NCBI RefSeq assembly: GCF_900101825.1
Contig: NZ_FNAG01000005.1
Span: 186,001-250,000, forward strand
Length of the DNA: 64,000 bases
Direction of reading: 5' to 3'
Origin: Aquimonas voraii
Lineage (GTDB): Bacteria > Pseudomonadota > Gammaproteobacteria > Xanthomonadales > Xanthomonadaceae
Numbering within the stretch: the stretch's first letter is position 1; every line of letters begins with the position of its first letter. This document shows positions 59,698-64,000 of this stretch, one piece after another. The position numbers and the translations under genes were made by a program. The notes under the pieces are model-generated. The model worked only from the letters and a program-made list of their open reading frames with translations. It did not search any database and had not been told where the DNA came from.

Positions 59698-60600
59698 TCA
59701 GCTCCGAACCCACGCCGCTGCGATGCGCGCGACTTCGGCCAGCACCGCCTCGTGCCGACGCTCGACCTGCGGCGTGTACTCGCCGCTGTCGTAGTAGGCG
59801 GCGATCACGACCGGGCTGCGGCCGGGCGGGACGGTGATGGCGATGTCGTTGCACTTGTTGGTAGTGCCTTCGGCGCGTCCGGTGCCGGTCTTGTTGCCGG
59901 TCAGCCAGTCCTCGGGCAGGCCGGCGCGCAGGCGATACAGGCCGGTGCGGGTATTGCGCATCCACCCAAGCAACTGATCGCGCGAGTCCGGCTGCAGCAG
60001 ATCACCTGTGGTGATGCGCTGGACCAGCTGCGCCATCGCCACCGGCGTGGTGGTGTCGCGCAGATCGGCGGACAGCACCAGGCCGAGATCCGGCTCGTAG
60101 CGATCCAGCCGGGTCACGCTGTCGCCCATGTCGCGGATCCGGGCAGTCACGCCTGCGGGGCCGCCCAGCCGGCGCACCAGCAGATTGGCCGCCGTGCCGT
60201 CGCTGATCTCCTGCGCCGCCTGCGCCAGCCGGCCGATGCTCAAGCCACCCTCGGCAAGGTGCTCGCGCGTGACCGGCGCCCATTCGAGCAGATCGCTCTC
60301 GGCGTAGGGCAGCACCTCGGACAGATCGAGTCGACCGTGGTCGGCCTCGCGCAGACAGGCCGCCGCCAGCGCCAGCTTGAAGGTCGAACACAGGGCGAAG
60401 TGTTCATCGAGCCGATGGCCGAAGTGCGCGCCGCTGGCGGTGTCGAGCACGCACACCCCGAGCCGCGCCGCGCCCGACTCCAGCGCCCGCAGTCTCGCCT
60501 CCGCGCTGCGCGCTGCGGGTGTCGCCGTCCAACCCGCCGGCGCGAGCAGCGCACCCACTGCGGCGAGGCCGCCCTGCAACACTCCACGTCGAGACACCAT
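59698..60600 (-). CDS. Class A beta-lactamase, Tat-type signal, SDG variant
   Basis: 300 residues. The ATG at 60600 has AAGGA 8 bases upstream; the ATG at 60609 lies too close to it. The signal SRRGVLQG is twin-arginine-like. Active-site motifs: Cys71-Ser72-Thr-Phe-Lys75 (S70/K73 of the standard scheme), Ser133-Asp134-Gly135 (SDG in place of SDN), Glu169 in RYEPDLG (E166, with Gly173 in place of Asn170), and Lys237-Thr-Gly. All catalytic residues are present, so hydrolysis of beta-lactams is expected; the spectrum cannot be read from sequence. No ampR is adjacent. Confidence 0.9.
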   Translation of the reverse strand: MVSRRGVLQGGLAAVGALLAPAGWTATPAARSAEARLRALESGAARLGVCVLDTASGAHFGHRLDEHFALCSTFKLALAAACLREADHGRLDLSEVLPYAESDLLEWAPVTREHLAEGGLSIGRLAQAAQEISDGTAANLLVRRLGGPAGVTARIRDMGDSVTRLDRYEPDLGLVLSADLRDTTTPVAMAQLVQRITTGDLLQPDSRDQLLGWMRNTRTGLYRLRAGLPEDWLTGNKTGTGRAEGTTNKCNDIAITVPPGRSPVVIAAYYDSGEYTPQVERRHEAVLAEVARIAAAWVRS

Positions 60601-61001
60601 GCGAATCATCCTTCGGGTTTGGGTGAATCCTTGCCTGCCGCCGCCGCGCCGTTCCTCACGCGTGGGGTAGGCAGCGAGTGTGCCTGTGCAGCGACGCAGA
60701 CACCGCGCACGTGAGCCGCGAGCCTGGCCGCCGAGTGTGGCCGGGTGCGGGCGGCGGTATGGCGGGGCGCGGACAGCGCGCGCTCGGAGAGTGATCCGGC
60801 AACGTCGTCTGCGCTGTGCAGAGTGTGTGCTGCGACGTCACACCCCTGCGTGCCTTGAAGCCTCCGGCGGCCCGTCGAGCGGCCCGCCGGGAGCGTCGCG
60901 GCCCAGTCCCTCGCAGCGCTCCTCGCTGCAACCGAGCCCGCCTCCACCGTCTCGAATGCCCTCGAAGCGCGGCCGGCCGGCGGCGCACGCAGGAGACAGG
61001 C
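60601..61001. other. Divergent intergenic region (beta-lactamase / S41 peptidase)
   Basis: 401 bp without a gene. Very GC-rich. No clear promoter, hairpin or regulator site was found. The open frames in it read antisense or extend the S41 gene without similarity. Confidence 0.5.
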
Positions 61002-62168
61002 ATGAGCACAGGCAAGAACGCAGGGCAAGCCAGGCAAGCGTCCGCCGTGGCAGGCGCGCAGCGAGTGCAATCGTTTGGACGCGCCTTGCCGCGGTTCGCA
61101 GCAGCCATCTGCGCACTGGGCCTCGCCCTGGGCTTGGGCGTGAGCGCCGCCTCCGCCCAGCCGGGTCCACCCCCCGATCCCGCTGCCGTAAGGCTCAGCC
61201 CCGCGCAGTCGCGCGAGGTGGTGCTGGCCCTCGCGGATGTGCTGCGCGAGCGCTTCGCCTTCCGGGCGCGCGGGCGCGAAGCCGCCGACAGCATCGAAGC
61301 GCTCGAACAGCAGGGCGCTTTCCGCGGCGCAGGCACCGCGGCCGAGCTGCTCGCTTTGATCGAACAGCAGATCACGCCGATCGTCGACGATGGCCACTTC
61401 CGGGCCCGCTACTTCGGGCCCGAGGCGGTGGCCGGCTTCAGCGAGGCGCCGCCCTCCGCGGAAGACATCGCGGCCTTCCACGAAGAGGTGCGCCTGCGCG
61501 GCGGCGAAGTGCCCGAAGTGCGGTGGCTGCCGGGCAATGTCGGCTATCTGCGCATCCGGATGTTCCTGGACGCCGCGCCCAGCGCCGAGCAGTTCGCGCT
61601 GGCAATGCGCATGCTTGAACACACCGGTGCACTGATCGTGGACGTGCGCGGCGCGCCCGGCGGCGAGCCCGCCGGCGTCGCCAACGTGATCGGTCACTTC
61701 GTCAGAGCGCGGACGCCCACGGTGCGCGTGCAGGGCAGCGACGAAGCCGCGCCCGACCGCACCTTCTACGCCGAGCCACGAACGCCGGCCTACCTCGACA
61801 AGCCGGTATTCGTGTTGGTCGACGGTGACACCGGTTCGGGGGCGGAGGAGTTCGCCTACGACCTGCAGGCGATGCAGCGCGTCACCCTGGTCGGCGAGAC
61901 CACCGCCGGTGCGGCCACGCCGGGCGGCTACCGTCCTCTGGCGCACGGCTTTGTCGCCTTCATCCCGATGCAGATCGTGGCGAACACGATCACGGGCACC
62001 AACTGGGAGGGCGTGGGCGTGGTGCCCGATGTCAGCGTGCCTGCCGCCGAGGCGCTGACGAAGGCGCACCGGCTGGCGCTGGAAGCCATCCTGAAGCAGG
62101 CCGAGGGCCTGCAGCGGAGCATCGCCGAAGAGGGCCTCCAGACCCTGCAAGCGCCGCCGGCGACCTGA
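61002..62168 (+). CDS. S41 family (IRBP-like) serine peptidase
   Basis: 388 residues from the ATG at 61002 with AGGAGA upstream. The N-terminal 45 residues hold a signal peptide or anchor (FAAAICALGLALGLGVSAAS). An N-terminal helical domain (about 60-150) is followed by the S41 core: GNVGYLRIRMFLD, GALIVDVRGAPGG, and the nucleophile loop DGDTGSGAEEFAYDL with Ser279. VGETTAGAATPGGYRPL follows, as in the interphotoreceptor retinoid-binding-like branch. No PDZ domain was seen. Probably periplasmic. Confidence 0.85.
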   Translation: MSTGKNAGQARQASAVAGAQRVQSFGRALPRFAAAICALGLALGLGVSAASAQPGPPPDPAAVRLSPAQSREVVLALADVLRERFAFRARGREAADSIEALEQQGAFRGAGTAAELLALIEQQITPIVDDGHFRARYFGPEAVAGFSEAPPSAEDIAAFHEEVRLRGGEVPEVRWLPGNVGYLRIRMFLDAAPSAEQFALAMRMLEHTGALIVDVRGAPGGEPAGVANVIGHFVRARTPTVRVQGSDEAAPDRTFYAEPRTPAYLDKPVFVLVDGDTGSGAEEFAYDLQAMQRVTLVGETTAGAATPGGYRPLAHGFVAFIPMQIVANTITGTNWEGVGVVPDVSVPAAEALTKAHRLALEAILKQAEGLQRSIAEEGLQTLQAPPAT

Positions 62169-62285
62169 GCCTGGGCGGAGCACTCCAGCGCTTGCGCGCG
62201 CCACGGACGGCACGACCGCGGAGCCGGATCCAGGCCAGAAGGGACTGGGTCCGTGCTGCCGGAAGCGGCGGTGCGCAACACGACC

Positions 62286-63293
62286 TCAGACCGGCGCGTC
62301 GTGGCAGGCAAAGCGGCGCCGATAGGCTGCGGGTGAGACGCCGACGCGCCGCTGGAACTGTCGGCGCAGGGTCTCGGTGCTGGCAAAGCCCGCGCGTTCG
62401 GCCACTTCCTCAAGCTGGAGGTGGCTGTGTTCGAGCAGTCGCCGCGCTTCGCTGACGCGGGCCTCGGCCAACCACTGCGCGGGCGTACAGCCCGCGGCTT
62501 CGCGAAAACGGCGCAGCAGGCTGCGTTCGCTGAGCGCCGCCGCTTCGGCAAGCGCGCTGAGGCTCCAGGTGCGCGTGAGGTCGGCGCTGATGCGCTCCTG
62601 CAGGCGAGCGACCACGCTCCGAGGCCGCGGAGCGACCGGGCGATCGACGAATTGCGCTTGGCCGCCGTCCCGATGCGGGGCTATCACCAGGCGGCGCGCG
62701 ACCAGATTGGCGATGCGGCTGCCGAAGTCGCGCCGCACCAGGTGGAGGCACAGGTCCAGGCCGGCCGCGCTGCCCGCGGACGTCAGCACCTGGTCTTCGT
62801 CGACGTAGAGCACCCGGGAATCGACGCGCACCTTGGGAAACCGCGCCTGCAGGGCGTCCGCGTAGCGCCAGTGGGTGGCCGCGCGGCGCCCATCCAGCAG
62901 GCCGCTGGCGGCAAGGACGAAGGCGCCGGAGCAGATCGAAAGAATCCGTGCGCCGCGGGCATGCGCGCGCCGAAGTGCGCGGGTGAGTGCGTCCGGCACC
63001 GGAACCTCCGGCCCGCGCCAGCCTGGAATCAGGATCGTCCCGGCATGCGCCAGCGCACCGAGGCCTGGCGCCGCGCGCAGGCTGAGGCCGTAGTCGGCGC
63101 GCAGTGGGCCGGGCTCCGTGGCGCAGACCGAGAATCGATACCAGGTCGGGCCGACCTCGGGGCGGTCCAGTCCGAAGACCTCCGCAGCACACGCGAACTC
63201 GAAGCTGCACAGTCCCGGGTAGGCCACAGCGACCACGCGCAAGGGGTCGAGCGGCTTCGAAGCGGTTGGCGGTTTTTGAGGGGTCTGTGGCAT
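62286..63293 (-). CDS. FtrA-like GATase1/AraC transcriptional regulator
   Basis: 335 residues from the ATG at 63293. The N-terminal DJ-1/PfpI domain (about 18-195; VVAVAYPGLCSFEFACAAEV, ILSICSGAFVLAASGLLDGR) is followed by a helix-turn-helix AraC domain (about 225-325; SLSALAEAAALSERSLLRRF, LEEVAERAGFASTETLRRQF). This is the FtrA-type layout. It is divergent from a rhodanese-like gene, the usual partner of ftrA, so regulation of that gene is inferred. Confidence 0.85.
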   Translation of the reverse strand: MPQTPQKPPTASKPLDPLRVVAVAYPGLCSFEFACAAEVFGLDRPEVGPTWYRFSVCATEPGPLRADYGLSLRAAPGLGALAHAGTILIPGWRGPEVPVPDALTRALRRAHARGARILSICSGAFVLAASGLLDGRRAATHWRYADALQARFPKVRVDSRVLYVDEDQVLTSAGSAAGLDLCLHLVRRDFGSRIANLVARRLVIAPHRDGGQAQFVDRPVAPRPRSVVARLQERISADLTRTWSLSALAEAAALSERSLLRRFREAAGCTPAQWLAEARVSEARRLLEHSHLQLEEVAERAGFASTETLRRQFQRRVGVSPAAYRRRFACHDAPV

Positions 63294-63359
63294 GGCCGCC
63301 AGTGTGCGGTCTGCGTGCCTGAAGCAACAATGGGCTGCCTTCAAACCCAGCGAGCGCAC

Positions 63360-63767
63360 ATGAAGAACCCAGTCAACGCGGTTCCCGCAGCACCAGCGGC
63401 GGCGGCCGCCGAGCACTTCGCGGCACTGTTCGCATTCGAAACGGACTGCTGGGACGTGCATGAAGCGCTGTCCAGCGACACCCCGGGTTTTGTTCTGCTG
63501 GACGTGCGTGGCCCCGCACTGTTTGCCCAGGGACACGTGCCGGGCGCCGTCCACCTGCCGCACGGCAAGATCATCGAACGCAGGCTGGCGGCCTATCCGC
63601 CCGAGACCCTGTTCGTGACCTATTGCGCCGGGCCGCACTGCAATGGCGCCGCCCGCGCCGCCCTTCGCCTGGCCCGACTGGGCCGGCCGGTGAAACTGAT
63701 GAGCGGTGGCCTGACCGGTTGGCTGGACGAAGGCTTTCCACTGGTTCGGGAACCCGCCGCAGGCTAG
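63360..63767 (+). CDS. Rhodanese-like sulfurtransferase
   Basis: 135 residues from the ATG at 63360; an earlier in-frame ATG (63330) is possible. The rhodanese fold shows FVLLDVRGPALFAQGHVPGA, the active-site loop YCAGPHCNGAARAAL with the nucleophile Cys, and the closing SGGLTGWLDEGFPL. It is likely a thiosulfate or cyanide sulfurtransferase, or a sulfur carrier. Divergent from the FtrA-like gene. Confidence 0.88.
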   Translation: MKNPVNAVPAAPAAAAAEHFAALFAFETDCWDVHEALSSDTPGFVLLDVRGPALFAQGHVPGAVHLPHGKIIERRLAAYPPETLFVTYCAGPHCNGAARAALRLARLGRPVKLMSGGLTGWLDEGFPLVREPAAG

Positions 63768-63879
63768 TGCACGCAGTGCAGGCGCAGGGCGCCCGAGTCC
63801 GTCATCCGGACGCCTTCATCAGGCTGTGGCCTTAGTGCAGTGGCCAGCTTCCGGGCGGGCGCATGCGGCCTTCGAAACG

Positions 63880-63910
63880 GCATCGCCCCGCCGGCAGGGC
63901 GGGGCGATGC
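63880..63910. terminator. Strong GC terminator hairpin
   Basis: GCATCGCCCCGCC (63880-63892) pairs perfectly with GGCGGGGCGATGC (63898-63910) across a 5-nt loop. No T-run follows. It separates the convergent rhodanese and partial minus-strand genes. Confidence 0.75.
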
Positions 63911-63941
63911 GCGCGTCTGGCTCAGGCGGAGTGCGCCAAGC

Positions 63942-64000
63942 TCAATCCCAGCCGTTGAGGTACTCGGCGGTGGCACTCAAGGTCCGCTGTTCTCCGGTGG
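63942..64000 (-). CDS. 3' end of an unidentified gene
   Basis: The last 18 codons of a minus-strand frame, ending LSATAEYLNGWD and TGA at 63942-63944. No function can be assigned from so little sequence. It is convergent with the rhodanese gene across a strong hairpin, which fits a gene end. Confidence 0.5.
   Translation of the reverse strand, partial: TGEQRTLSATAEYLNGWD

Overview
The window is GC-rich, tightly packed chromosomal DNA with long operons joined by ATGA, GTGA or TTGA overlaps. It looks like a gammaproteobacterium of the Lysobacterales (Xanthomonadales) group. This is inferred from the gene families present (Mla pathway with PrpR/AcnD/PrpF propionate catabolism, the ECF-sigma/kinase pair, an IPTL-CTERM-like protein) and from CGAATCC heptad repeats and CCCCTCTCCC palindromes of a kind I associate with that group. 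No rRNA, tRNA, integrase, transposase, prophage or CRISPR array was seen.

Layout. 1-1.3 kb: the 5' end of an ABC ATPase gene and a His-rich DUF2796/ZrgA-like protein, divergent from a MerC-like protein, with a possible Zur half-site between them. 1.4-8.9 kb: a VWA protein, a photolyase/cryptochrome, a DUF2238 membrane protein, a methyltransferase/acyltransferase pair and a rhomboid protease. 9.2-13.1 kb: a complete mlaFEDCBA phospholipid-transport operon. 13.2-17.2 kb: a PNPOx-like flavoprotein and a spermidine-synthase-like protein fused to a membrane domain. 17.6-29.5 kb: a Tad (Flp) pilus locus with several TadE/G-like proteins, an FHA-CpaF fusion and an embedded DUF192 gene, but no TadZ or prepilin peptidase. 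29.7-34 kb: a NatAB-type ABC exporter, DUF2269, and an SDR-DoxX protein with no usable start codon.

34.2-46.8 kb: the 2-methylcitrate (propionate) locus. prpR is on the minus strand; prpB, prpC, acnD and prpF are on the plus strand. Matching palindromes lie in front of prpR and prpB, and a sigma-54-like promoter precedes prpB. Three unrelated genes interrupt the locus: an RCC1-repeat secreted protein, a GNAT acetyltransferase bracketed by inverted heptad arrays, and a DUF559 nuclease-like gene bracketed by inverted REP-like palindromes. The palindromes supply its ribosome-binding site and part of its C-terminus. These bracketed units are the most unusual structures in the window.

46.9-64 kb: a PPC-repeat secreted protein, a class I glutamine amidotransferase, an ECF sigma factor with a Ser/Thr kinase-TPR protein, small membrane proteins, a PadR/ADOP permease pair with two related operator palindromes, a renalase-like oxidoreductase, a LamG protein with an IPTL-CTERM-like tail, a Tat-exported class A beta-lactamase with SDG and Gly170 variants, an S41 peptidase, and an FtrA-like regulator divergent from a rhodanese. 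The window ends in the 3' end of an unidentified minus-strand gene.
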